DNA of 64,000 nucleotides from Malaciobacter pacificus. GTDB lineage: Bacteria; Campylobacterota; Campylobacteria; Campylobacterales; Arcobacteraceae. How positions within the stretch are numbered: the stretch's first letter is position 1; each line of letters opens with the position of its first letter. The translations under genes and the position numbers were made by a program. Location of the stretch: positions 1,054,001-1,118,000 of the forward strand of contig NZ_CP035928.1 of NCBI RefSeq assembly GCF_004214795.1. Reading direction: 5' to 3'. The notes below the pieces were generated by a model. It was not told the origin of the DNA. It did not search any database and saw only the letters and a program-made list of their open reading frames with translations. This document shows positions 47,673 through 59,000 of this stretch, in pieces.

Positions 47673-49862
47673 ATGCCACATACTGATAATATTGATTTTA
47701 ACTCTATAAAAGAGTACAACCGAGAAAACTCAATTTTAGATACTCTTACTATTTATTGTAAAATGAATGGTAGACCTTATTCAAAAGAGTCACTAATTGC
47801 AGGTTTACCTGTTGAAGCTGGAAGAAATATTCCTATTTTATTTTCTAAATCAAATTCTAAATCACTTTTTTCAAGAGCTGCCTCAAAAGCAGGTTTTAAA
47901 ACTAAGATTTTAAGAACTAAGTTATATGATATTAATCCATTAACATTACCATGTATTTTACTTTTAGATAATAAAAAAGATAAAGACGAATTAGAAGCAT
48001 GTATTCTTTTAGGTTTTGATGATGAATATAAACATGCAAAGGTGATTTTCCCTGAAGTTCCTGATGTTGAAAGTTTAGTTCCAATTGAAGAATTAGAAAA
48101 AAGATATTTTGGATTTTCAATTCTTCTTAAAAAAGAACTTGATTTTAAAGAAAATAAATCATCATTATCTATAAAAGAAAGTCACTGGTTATGGGGAAGT
48201 GTTAAAATCGTAAGAAATGTTTATAGAGATGTAATTATTGCTTCACTATTAATAAACTTATTTGTATTATCAACTCCACTTTTTACTATGAATGTATATG
48301 ACAGAGTAATTCCAAATAATGCAGTTGATACACTTTGGGTATTTGCTTTTGGTGTAGTTTTTATTTATGCCATTGATATCGCACTAAAGTTTTTACGTTC
48401 ATATTTTTTAGAAACTGCTGCAAAGAAAACAGATGTTATCGCTTCTTCAATTATATTTGAAAAAGTGCTAGATTTAAAAATGTCTTCTGTTCCTAATTCA
48501 GTTGGCTCTTTAGCTAATATTTTAAAAGAGTTTGAAAGTATTAGAGGTTTTTTAACTTCATCTACAATTGCACTTTTAATTGATGTACCATTTATTTTTA
48601 TATTTTTAATTGCTATATATTTTATTGGTGGATATTTAGTTATGGTGCCAATTTCTATTATTATAATTATTCTAATTTATACATTTTATTCAAAAATTAA
48701 ATTAGCAAATAGTATTAAAGAGTCATACGATGCAGGTTCAAATAAAAATGGAGTTTTAATAGAAAGTTTGTCTTCAATTGAAACTATTAAATCTTTAGGT
48801 GCTACTGGTTATTCTCAATGGAGATGGGAAGAAGCGACATCAAAAATTGCAGATAAAAGTATAGATACAAAAATGATATCTTCTTCAATTACTACTGTTA
48901 CATCTTTTTTAGTACAGTTAAATACAGTTGCCTTGGTAATTCTAGGTACATATTTAATTATGGATAATGAACTTACAATGGGAGGTTTAATTGCAACGAT
49001 TATTATTTCATCACGTGCTATTTCACCTATGGGACAAGTATCATCACTGTTATCAACATTTCAACATACAAAAACTACATATGAAGCTTTAAATGATATT
49101 ATGAATTTACCTGTTGAACACCCTCAAGGTAAAAAATTCGTAACTAGACCTGAATATAAAGGAAAAATTAATTTTAGAAATGTAAGCTTTAAATATCCAA
49201 ATGCTGATAATGAAACATTGTCTAATATATCTTTTAGTGTAGAACCAGGTGAAAAAGTTGCCATAATTGGTAAAATTGGTTCAGGAAAAACTACTATTCA
49301 AAAACTATTAGTTTCTTTATATGACCCAACTGAAGGTTCAATTTTAATTGATAATATTGATATCAAACAATTAGATCCTTCAGAACTGCGAAAACATATT
49401 GCTTATGTATCTCAGGATGTATTATTGTTTGATGGTACTGTTAAAGAAAATATAGTTTATAGAACTCCAAATATTGATGATGAAAAAATACTTGAAGCGG
49501 CTAGAATTAGTGGTGTTTTAGATTTTGTTAATAAACATCCAAAGGGATTTGATATGCCTGTTGGAGAGAGAGGTTCATTCCTTTCTGGTGGTCAAAAACA
49601 AGCAATATCAATTGCTAGATCAATTTTATTACCTTATCCAATTGTATTATTTGATGAACCAACAAGTTCAATGGATACTTCTTCTGAAAATAGATTTATC
49701 AATAGTATTAGAAATTATCAAGAAAATAAAACTGTTATTCTTGTTACTCATAAAACTTCATTATTAAAACTTGTGGATAGAATAATTGTTGTTGAAGATG
49801 GGCAAATTGTCTTAGACGGTAAAAAAGATATTATTATCAATAAACTAAATAATAAAAAATAA
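47673..49862 (+). CDS. Type I secretion ABC exporter with C39-like domain (LapB-type)
   Basis: The 729-residue protein has an N-terminal C39-like domain (about 20-150: DTLTIYCKMNGRPYSKESLIAGLP), then about six membrane segments (170-440), then an ABC ATPase with Walker A GKIGSGKTT, signature FLSGGQKQAISIAR and Walker B PIVLFDEPTSSMD. The C39 region lacks an obvious Gln-x5-Cys-Gly and the catalytic His/Asp pattern, so it is probably a non-proteolytic docking domain as in HlyB/LapB exporters. It lies between the TolC gene and the adhesin, its presumed substrate. Confidence 0.93.
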   Translation: MPHTDNIDFNSIKEYNRENSILDTLTIYCKMNGRPYSKESLIAGLPVEAGRNIPILFSKSNSKSLFSRAASKAGFKTKILRTKLYDINPLTLPCILLLDNKKDKDELEACILLGFDDEYKHAKVIFPEVPDVESLVPIEELEKRYFGFSILLKKELDFKENKSSLSIKESHWLWGSVKIVRNVYRDVIIASLLINLFVLSTPLFTMNVYDRVIPNNAVDTLWVFAFGVVFIYAIDIALKFLRSYFLETAAKKTDVIASSIIFEKVLDLKMSSVPNSVGSLANILKEFESIRGFLTSSTIALLIDVPFIFIFLIAIYFIGGYLVMVPISIIIIILIYTFYSKIKLANSIKESYDAGSNKNGVLIESLSSIETIKSLGATGYSQWRWEEATSKIADKSIDTKMISSSITTVTSFLVQLNTVALVILGTYLIMDNELTMGGLIATIIISSRAISPMGQVSSLLSTFQHTKTTYEALNDIMNLPVEHPQGKKFVTRPEYKGKINFRNVSFKYPNADNETLSNISFSVEPGEKVAIIGKIGSGKTTIQKLLVSLYDPTEGSILIDNIDIKQLDPSELRKHIAYVSQDVLLFDGTVKENIVYRTPNIDDEKILEAARISGVLDFVNKHPKGFDMPVGERGSFLSGGQKQAISIARSILLPYPIVLFDEPTSSMDTSSENRFINSIRNYQENKTVILVTHKTSLLKLVDRIIVVEDGQIVLDGKKDIIINKLNNKK

Positions 49863-49889
49863 AACTTTAAATCTCTTCTCTATAAATAG

Positions 49890-49916
49890 AAGGTTGACTA
49901 TTTTAGTTAACCTTTC
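49890..49916 (+). terminator. Probable terminator after the exporter gene
   Basis: AAGGTTGACTA pairs with TAGTTAACCTT (one G-T pair) around a three-base loop, followed by a short TTTC-type tail. The T tract is short, so some read-through into the adhesin gene is possible. Confidence 0.5.
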
Positions 49917-49965
49917 TTAAAAAATAATTTATACCAAAGTATACTTTACAAATCAAAATAATTTT

Positions 49966-49971
49966 TATAAT
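49966..49971 (+). promoter_or_regulatory. Probable -10 element for the giant adhesin gene
   Basis: TATAAT lies 35 bases before ATG 50006, behind an AT-rich stretch. It gives the adhesin its own promoter besides any read-through from the exporter gene. Confidence 0.5.
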
Positions 49972-50005
49972 ATAGTCATAATAATTTGTGTAAAAAGGAT
50001 TTATT

Positions 50006-53000
50006 ATGGCAATTGCTAGAATTTCAGATATTAGAGGATTAGTTTCAATTGATAATGGAATTTCAGAAGAAATCTTAAAAAATAAAGATGTAATTTCAGA
50101 ACACGGTGGTTTATTAACTATTACTGAGTTTGCAACAATTATTTTTGATGATGGTAGAGTTGTTGAAGTTACAGGACCTGTAACTTTTAATTTAGATTCA
50201 AGCTTTTTTAATGAAATTACATTTGAAGACTCAATAACACAGATAAGTGATTTTGCAAGTTTAGATTATATAAATAATGAATTTGATGAATCATTGATTC
50301 AAGAAGAATATCAAGATTCAACTTTATCACAAAATAACTTAGCTATAAATCTCCAAACTGAACAATTAGATACACAATTAAATAATCAAGATACTGAAAT
50401 AACTGAAGTTAATCCAGATATTACACAAACACAAAGCACAATTGATTTTGTAGAAGATGTTATTGAAGATATAGTACCATTGGATGAGAATCAAGATAAT
50501 GAAGTATCATTAGATCCAAGTGTAAGTGATACAAATGATGCCTTAACAGAATTTACAATGAGTAATGTAAATGACTTCACAGAAGGTTCAGCAGCCCAAG
50601 GACAAACTGTAGCAACAGTAGAAACTGCACCAGTAGATCCAGATGGTGGAGCTATTACATATACAATTTCTGATACAACAAACTATGCAATCGATCCAAC
50701 TACAGGAGAAGTAACACTTACAGCAGCAGGAGCAGAACTTGCAAATGCAGATTCAGGTGCAGACTTACCAGCATTTAATGTAACAGCAACAAGTGCAGGA
50801 GATTTAATCTCAACTGCAACAGTTGAAAACTTAGATCCAAGTGTAAGTGATACAAATGATGCCTTAACAGAATTTACAATGAGTAATGTAAATGACTTCA
50901 CAGAAGGTTCAGCAGCCCAAGGACAAACTGTAGCAACAGTAGAAACTGCACCAGTAGATCCAGATGGTGGAGCTATTACATATACAATTTCTGATACAAC
51001 AAACTATGCAATCGATCCAACTACAGGAGAAGTAACACTTACAGCAGCAGGAGCAGAACTTGCAAATGCAGATTCAGGTGCAGACTTACCAGCATTTAAT
51101 GTAACAGCAACAAGTGCAGGAGATTTAATCTCAACTGCAACAGTTGAAAACTTAGATCCAAGTGTAAGTGATACAAATGATGCCTTAACAGAATTTACAA
51201 TGAGTGATGTAGCTTCATTTAATGAGGGTGAAGCAGCTGAAGGACAAACTGTAGCAACAGTAGAAACTGCACCAGTAGATCCAGATGGTGGAGCTATTAC
51301 ATATACAATTTCTGATACAACAAACTATGCAATCGATCCAACTACAGGAGAAGTAACACTTACAGCAGCAGGAGCAGAACTTGCAAATGCAGATTCAGGT
51401 GCAGACTTACCAGCATTTAATGTAACAGCAACAAGTGCAGGAGATTTAATCTCAACTGCAACAGTTGAAAACTTAGATCCAAGTGTAAGTGATACAAATG
51501 ATGCCTTAACAGAATTTACAATGAGTAATGTAAATGACTTCACAGAAGGTTCAGCAGCCCAAGGACAAACTGTAGCAACAGTAGAAACTGCACCAGTAGA
51601 TCCAGATGGTGGAGCTATTACATATACAATTTCTGATACAACAAACTATGCAATCGATCCAACTACAGGAGAAGTAACACTTACAGCAGCAGGAGCAGAA
51701 CTTGCAAATGCAGATTCAGGTGCAGACTTACCAGCATTTAATGTAACAGCAACAAGTGCAGGAGATTTAATCTCAACTGCAACAGTTGAAAACTTAGATC
51801 CAAGTGTAAGTGATACAAATGATGCCTTAACAGAATTTACAATGAGTGATGTAGCTTCATTTAATGAGGGTGAAGCAGCTGAAGGACAAACTGTAGCAAC
51901 AGTAGAAACTGCACCAGTAGATCCAGATGGTGGAGCTATTACATATACAATTTCTGATACAACAAACTATGCAATCGATCCAACTACAGGAGAAGTAACA
52001 CTTACAGCAGCAGGAGCAGAACTTGCAAATGCAGATTCAGGTGCAGACTTACCAGCATTTAATGTAACAGCAACAAGTGCAGGAGATTTAATCTCAACTG
52101 CAACAGTTGAAAACTTAGATCCAAGTGTAAGTGATACAAATGATGCCTTAACAGAATTTACAATGAGTGATGTAGCTTCATTTAATGAGGGTGAAGCAGC
52201 TGAAGGACAAACTGTAGCAACAGTAGAAACTGCACCAGTAGATCCAGATGGTGGAGCTATTACATATACAATTTCTGATACAACAAACTATGCAATCGAT
52301 CCAACTACAGGAGAAGTAACACTTACAGCAGCAGGAGCAGACCTTGCAAATGCAGATTCAGGTGCAGACTTACCAGCATTTAATGTAACAGCAACAAGTG
52401 CAGGAGATTTAAGCTCAACTGCAACAGTTGAAAAATTAGATCCAAGTGTAAGTGATACAAATGATGCCTTAACAGAATTTACAATGAGTGATGTAAATGA
52501 CTTCACAGAAGGTTCAGCAGCCCAAGGACAAACTGTAGCAACAGTAGAAACTGCACCAGTAGATCCAGATGGTGGAGCTATTACATATACAATTTCTGAT
52601 ACAACAAACTATGCAATCGATCCAACTACAGGAGAAGTAACACTTACAGCAGCAGGAGCAGAACTTGCAAATGCAGATTCAGGTGCAGACTTACCAGCAT
52701 TTAATGTAACAGCAACAAGTGCAGGAGATTTAATCTCAACTGCAACAGTTGAAAACTTAGATCCAAGTGTAAGTGATACAAATGATGCCTTAACAGAATT
52801 TACAATGAGTGATGTAGCTTCATTTAATGAGGGTGAAGCAGCTGAAGGACAAACTGTAGCAACAGTAGAAACTGCACCAGTAGATCCAGATGGTGGAGCT
52901 ATTACATATACAATTTCTGATACAACAAACTATGCAATCGATCCAACTACAGGAGAAGTAACACTTACAGCAGCAGGAGCAGAACTTGCAAATGCAGATT

Positions 53001-56000
53001 CAGGTGCAGACTTACCAGCATTTAATGTAACAGCAACAAGTGCAGGAGATTTAATCTCAACTGCAACAGTTGAAAAATTAGATCCAAGTGTAAGTGATAC
53101 AAATGATGCCTTAACAGAATTTACAATGAGTAATGTAAATGACTTCACAGAAGGTTCAGCAGCCCAAGGACAAACTGTAGCAACAGTAGAAACTGCACCA
53201 GTAGATCCAGATGGTGGAGCTATTACATATACAATTTCTGATACAACAAACTATGCAATCGATCCAACTACAGGAGAAGTAACACTTACAGCAGCAGGAG
53301 CAGAACTTGCAAATGCAGATTCAGGTGCAGACTTACCAGCATTTAATGTAACAGCAACAAGTGCAGGAGATTTAATCTCAACTGCAACAGTTGAAAACTT
53401 AGATCCAAGTGTAAGTGATACAAATGATGCCTTAACAGAATTTACAATGAGTAATGTAAATGACTTCACAGAAGGTTCAGCAGCCCAAGGACAAACTGTA
53501 GCAACAGTAGAAACTGCACCAGTAGATCCAGATGGTGGAGCTATTACATATACAATTTCTGATACAACAAACTATGCAATCGATCCAACTACAGGAGAAG
53601 TAACACTTACAGCAGCAGGAGCAGAACTTGCAAATGCAGATTCAGGTGCAGACTTACCAGCATTTAATGTAACAGCAACAAGTGCAGGAGATTTAATCTC
53701 AACTGCAACAGTTGAAAACTTAGATCCAAGTGTAAGTGATACAAATGATGCCTTAACAGAATTTACAATGAGTAATGTAAATGACTTCACAGAAGGTTCA
53801 GCAGCCCAAGGACAAACTGTAGCAACAGTAGAAACTGCACCAGTAGATCCAGATGGTGGAGCTATTACATATACAATTTCTGATACAACAAACTATGCAA
53901 TCGATCCAACTACAGGAGAAGTAACACTTACAGCAGCAGGAGCAGAACTTGCAAATGCAGATTCAGGTGCAGACTTACCAGCATTTAATGTAACAGCAAC
54001 AAGTGCAGGAGATTTAATCTCAACTGCAACAGTTGAAAACTTAGATCCAAGTGTAAGTGATACAAATGATGCCTTAACAGAATTTACAATGAGTAATGTA
54101 AATGACTTCACAGAAGGTTCAGCAGCCCAAGGACAAACTGTAGCAACAGTAGAAACTGCACCAGTAGATCCAGATGGTGGAGCTATTACATATACAATTT
54201 CTGATACAACAAACTATGCAATCGATCCAACTACAGGAGAAGTAACACTTACAGCAGCAGGAGCAGAACTTGCAAATGCAGATTCAGGTGCAGACTTACC
54301 AGCATTTAATGTAACAGCAACAAGTGCAGGAGATTTAATCTCAACTGCAACAGTTGAAAACTTAGATCCAAGTGTAAGTGATACAAATGATGCCTTAACA
54401 GAATTTACAATGAGTGATGTAGCTTCATTTAATGAGGGTGAAGCAGCTGAAGGACAAACTGTAGCAACAGTAGAAACTGCACCAGTAGATCCAGATGGTG
54501 GAGCTATTACATATACAATTTCTGATACAACAAACTATGCAATCGATCCAACTACAGGAGAAGTAACACTTACAGCAGCAGGAGCAGAACTTGCAAATGC
54601 AGATTCAGGTGCAGACTTACCAGCATTTAATGTAACAGCAACAAGTGCAGGAGATTTAATCTCAACTGCAACAGTTGAAAACTTAGATCCAAGTGTAAGT
54701 GATACAAATGATGCCTTAACAGAATTTACAATGAGTGATGTAGCTTCATTTAATGAGGGTGAAGCAGCTGAAGGACAAACTGTAGCAACAGTAGAAACTG
54801 CACCAGTAGATCCAGATGGTGGAGCTATTACATATACAATTTCTGATACAACAAACTATGCAATCGATCCAACTACAGGAGAAGTAACACTTACAGCAGC
54901 AGGAGCAGAACTTGCAAATGCAGATTCAGGTGCAGACTTACCAGCATTTAATGTAACAGCAACAAGTGCAGGAGATTTAATCTCAACTGCAACAGTTGAA
55001 AACTTAGATCCAAGTGTAAGTGATACAAATGATGCCTTAACAGAATTTACAATGAGTAATGTAGCTTCATTTAATGAGGGTGAAGCAGCTGAAGGACAAA
55101 CTGTAGCAACAGTAGAAACTGCACCAGTAGATCCAGATGGTGGAGCTATTACATATACAATTTCTGATACAACAAACTATGCAATCGATCCAACTACAGG
55201 AGAAGTAACACTTACAGCAGCAGGAGCAGAACTTGCAAATGCAGATTCAGGTGCAGACTTACCAGCATTTAATGTAACAGCAACAAGTGCAGGAGATTTA
55301 ATCTCAACTGCAACAGTTGAAAACTTAGATCCAAGTGTAAGTGATACAAATGATGCCTTAACAGAATTTACAATGAGTAATGTAAATGACTTCACAGAAG
55401 GTTCAGCAGCCCAAGGACAAACTGTAGCAACAGTAGAAACTGCACCAGTAGATCCAGATGGTGGAGCTATTACATATACAATTTCTGATACAACAAACTA
55501 TGCAATCGATCCAACTACAGGAGAAGTAACACTTACAGCAGCAGGAGCAGAACTTGCAAATGCAGATTCAGGTGCAGACTTACCAGCATTTAATGTAACA
55601 GCAACAAGTGCAGGAGATTTAATCTCAACTGCAACAGTTGAAAACTTAGATCCAAGTGTAAGTGATACAAATGATGCCTTAACAGAATTTACAATGAGTG
55701 ATGTAGCTTCATTTAATGAGGGTGAAGCAGCTGAAGGACAAACTGTAGCAACAGTAGAAACTGCACCAGTAGATCCAGATGGTGGAGCTATTACATATAC
55801 AATTTCTGATACAACAAACTATGCAATCGATCCAACTACAGGAGAAGTAACACTTACAGCAGCAGGAGCAGACCTTGCAAATGCAGATTCAGGTGCAGAC
55901 TTACCAGCATTTAATGTAACAGCAACAAGTGCAGGAGATTTAATCTCAACTGCAACAGTTGAAAACTTAGATCCAAGTGTAAGTGATACAAATGATGCCT

Positions 56001-59000
56001 TAACAGAATTTACAATGAGTAATGTAAATGACTTCACAGAAGGTTCAGCAGCCCAAGGACAAACTGTAGCAACAGTAGAAACTGCACCAGTAGATCCAGA
56101 TGGTGGAGCTATTACATATACAATTTCTGATACAACAAACTATGCAATCGATCCAACTACAGGAGAAGTAACACTTACAGCAGCAGGAGCAGAACTTGCA
56201 AATGCAGATTCAGGTGCAGACTTACCAGCATTTAATGTAACAGCAACAAGTGCAGGAGATTTAATCTCAACTGCAACAGTTGAAAACTTAGATCCAAGTG
56301 TAAGTGATACAAATGATGCCTTAACAGAATTTACAATGAGTGATGTAGCTTCATTTAATGAGGGTGAAGCAGCTGAAGGACAAACTGTAGCAACAGTAGA
56401 AACTGCACCAGTAGATCCAGATGGTGGAGCTATTACATATACAATTTCTGATACAACAAACTATGCAATCGATCCAACTACAGGAGAAGTAACACTTACA
56501 GCAGCAGGAGCAGAACTTGCAAATGCAGATTCAGGTGCAGACTTACCAGCATTTAATGTAACAGCAACAAGTGCAGGAGATTTAATCTCAACTGCAACAG
56601 TTGAAAACTTAGATCCAAGTGTAAGTGATACAAATGATGCCTTAACAGAATTTACAATGAGTGATGTAGCTTCATTTAATGAGGGTGAAGCAGCTGAAGG
56701 ACAAACTGTAGCAACAGTAGAAACTGCACCAGTAGATCCAGATGGTGGAGCTATTACATATACAATTTCTGATACAACAAACTATGCAATCGATCCAACT
56801 ACAGGAGAAGTAACACTTACAGCAGCAGGAGCAGACCTTGCAAATGCAGATTCAGGTGCAGACTTACCAGCATTTAATGTAACAGCAACAAGTGCAGGAG
56901 ATTTAAGCTCAACTGCAACAGTTGAAAAATTAGATCCAAGTGTAAGTGATACAAATGATGCCTTAACAGAATTTACAATGAGTGATGTAAATGACTTCAC
57001 AGAAGGTTCAGCAGCCCAAGGACAAACTGTAGCAACAGTAGAAACTGCACCAGTAGATCCAGATGGTGGAGCTATTACATATACAATTTCTGATACAACA
57101 AACTATGCAATCGATCCAACTACAGGAGAAGTAACACTTACAGCAGCAGGAGCAGAACTTGCAAATGCAGATTCAGGTGCAGACTTACCAGCATTTAATG
57201 TAACAGCAACAAGTGCAGGAGATTTAATCTCAACTGCAACAGTTGAAAACTTAGATCCAAGTGTAAGTGATACAAATGATGCCTTAACAGAATTTACAAT
57301 GAGTGATGTAGCTTCATTTAATGAGGGTGAAGCAGCTGAAGGACAAACTGTAGCAACAGTAGAAACTGCACCAGTAGATCCAGATGGTGGAGCTATTACA
57401 TATACAATTTCTGATACAACAAACTATGCAATCGATCCAACTACAGGAGAAGTAACACTTACAGCAGCAGGAGCAGACCTTGCAAATGCAGATTCAGGTG
57501 CAGACTTACCAGCATTTAATGTAACAGCAACAAGTGCAGGAGATTTAAGCTCAACTGCAACAGTTGAAAAATTAGATCCAAGTGTAAGTGATACAAATGA
57601 TGCCTTAACAGAATTTACAATGAGTGATGTAAATGACTTCACAGAAGGTTCAGCAGCCCAAGGACAAACTGTAGCAACAGTAGAAACTGCACCAGTAGAT
57701 CCAGATGGTGGAGCTATTACATATACAATTTCTGATACAACAAACTATGCAATCGATCCAACTACAGGAGAAGTAACACTTACAGCAGCAGGAGCAGAAC
57801 TTGCAAATGCAGATTCAGGTGCAGACTTACCAGCATTTAATGTAACAGCAACAAGTGCAGGAGATTTAATCTCAACTGCAACAGTTGAAAACTTAGATCC
57901 AAGTGTAAGTGATACAAATGATGCCTTAACAGAATTTACAATGAGTGATGTAGCTTCATTTAATGAGGGTGAAGCAGCTGAAGGACAAACTGTAGCAACA
58001 GTAGAAACTGCACCAGTAGATCCAGATGGTGGAGCTATTACATATACAATTTCTGATACAACAAACTATGCAATCGATCCAACTACAGGAGAAGTAACAC
58101 TTACAGCAGCAGGAGCAGAACTTGCAAATGCAGATTCAGGTGCAGACTTACCAGCATTTAATGTAACAGCAACAAGTGCAGGAGATTTAATCTCAACTGC
58201 AACAGTTGAAAACTTAGATCCAAGTGTAAGTGATACAAATGATGCCTTAACAGAATTTACAATGAGTGATGTAGCTTCATTTAATGAGGGTGAAGCAGCT
58301 GAAGGACAAACTGTAGCAACAGTAGAAACTGCACCAGTAGATCCAGATGGTGGAGCTATTACATATACAATTTCTGATACAACAAACTATGCAATCGATC
58401 CAACTACAGGAGAAGTAACACTTACAGCAGCAGGAGCAGAACTTGCAAATGCAGATTCAGGTGCAGACTTACCAGCATTTAATGTAACAGCAACAAGTGC
58501 AGGAGATTTAATCTCAACTGCAACAGTTGAAAACTTAGATCCAAGTGTAAGTGATACAAATGATGCCTTAACAGAATTTACAATGAGTAATGTAGCTTCA
58601 TTTAATGAGGGTGAAGCAGCTGAAGGACAAACTGTAGCAACAGTAGAAACTGCACCAGTAGATCCAGATGGTGGAGCTATTACATATACAATTTCTGATA
58701 CAACAAACTATGCAATCGATCCAACTACAGGAGAAGTAACACTTACAGCAGCAGGAGCAGAACTTGCAAATGCAGATTCAGGTGCAGACTTACCAGCATT
58801 TAATGTAACAGCAACAAGTGCAGGAGATTTAATCTCAACTGCAACAGTTGAAAACTTAGATCCAAGTGTAAGTGATACAAATGATGCCTTAACAGAATTT
58901 ACAATGAGTAATGTAAATGACTTCACAGAAGGTTCAGCAGCCCAAGGACAAACTGTAGCAACAGTAGAAACTGCACCAGTAGATCCAGATGGTGGAGCTA

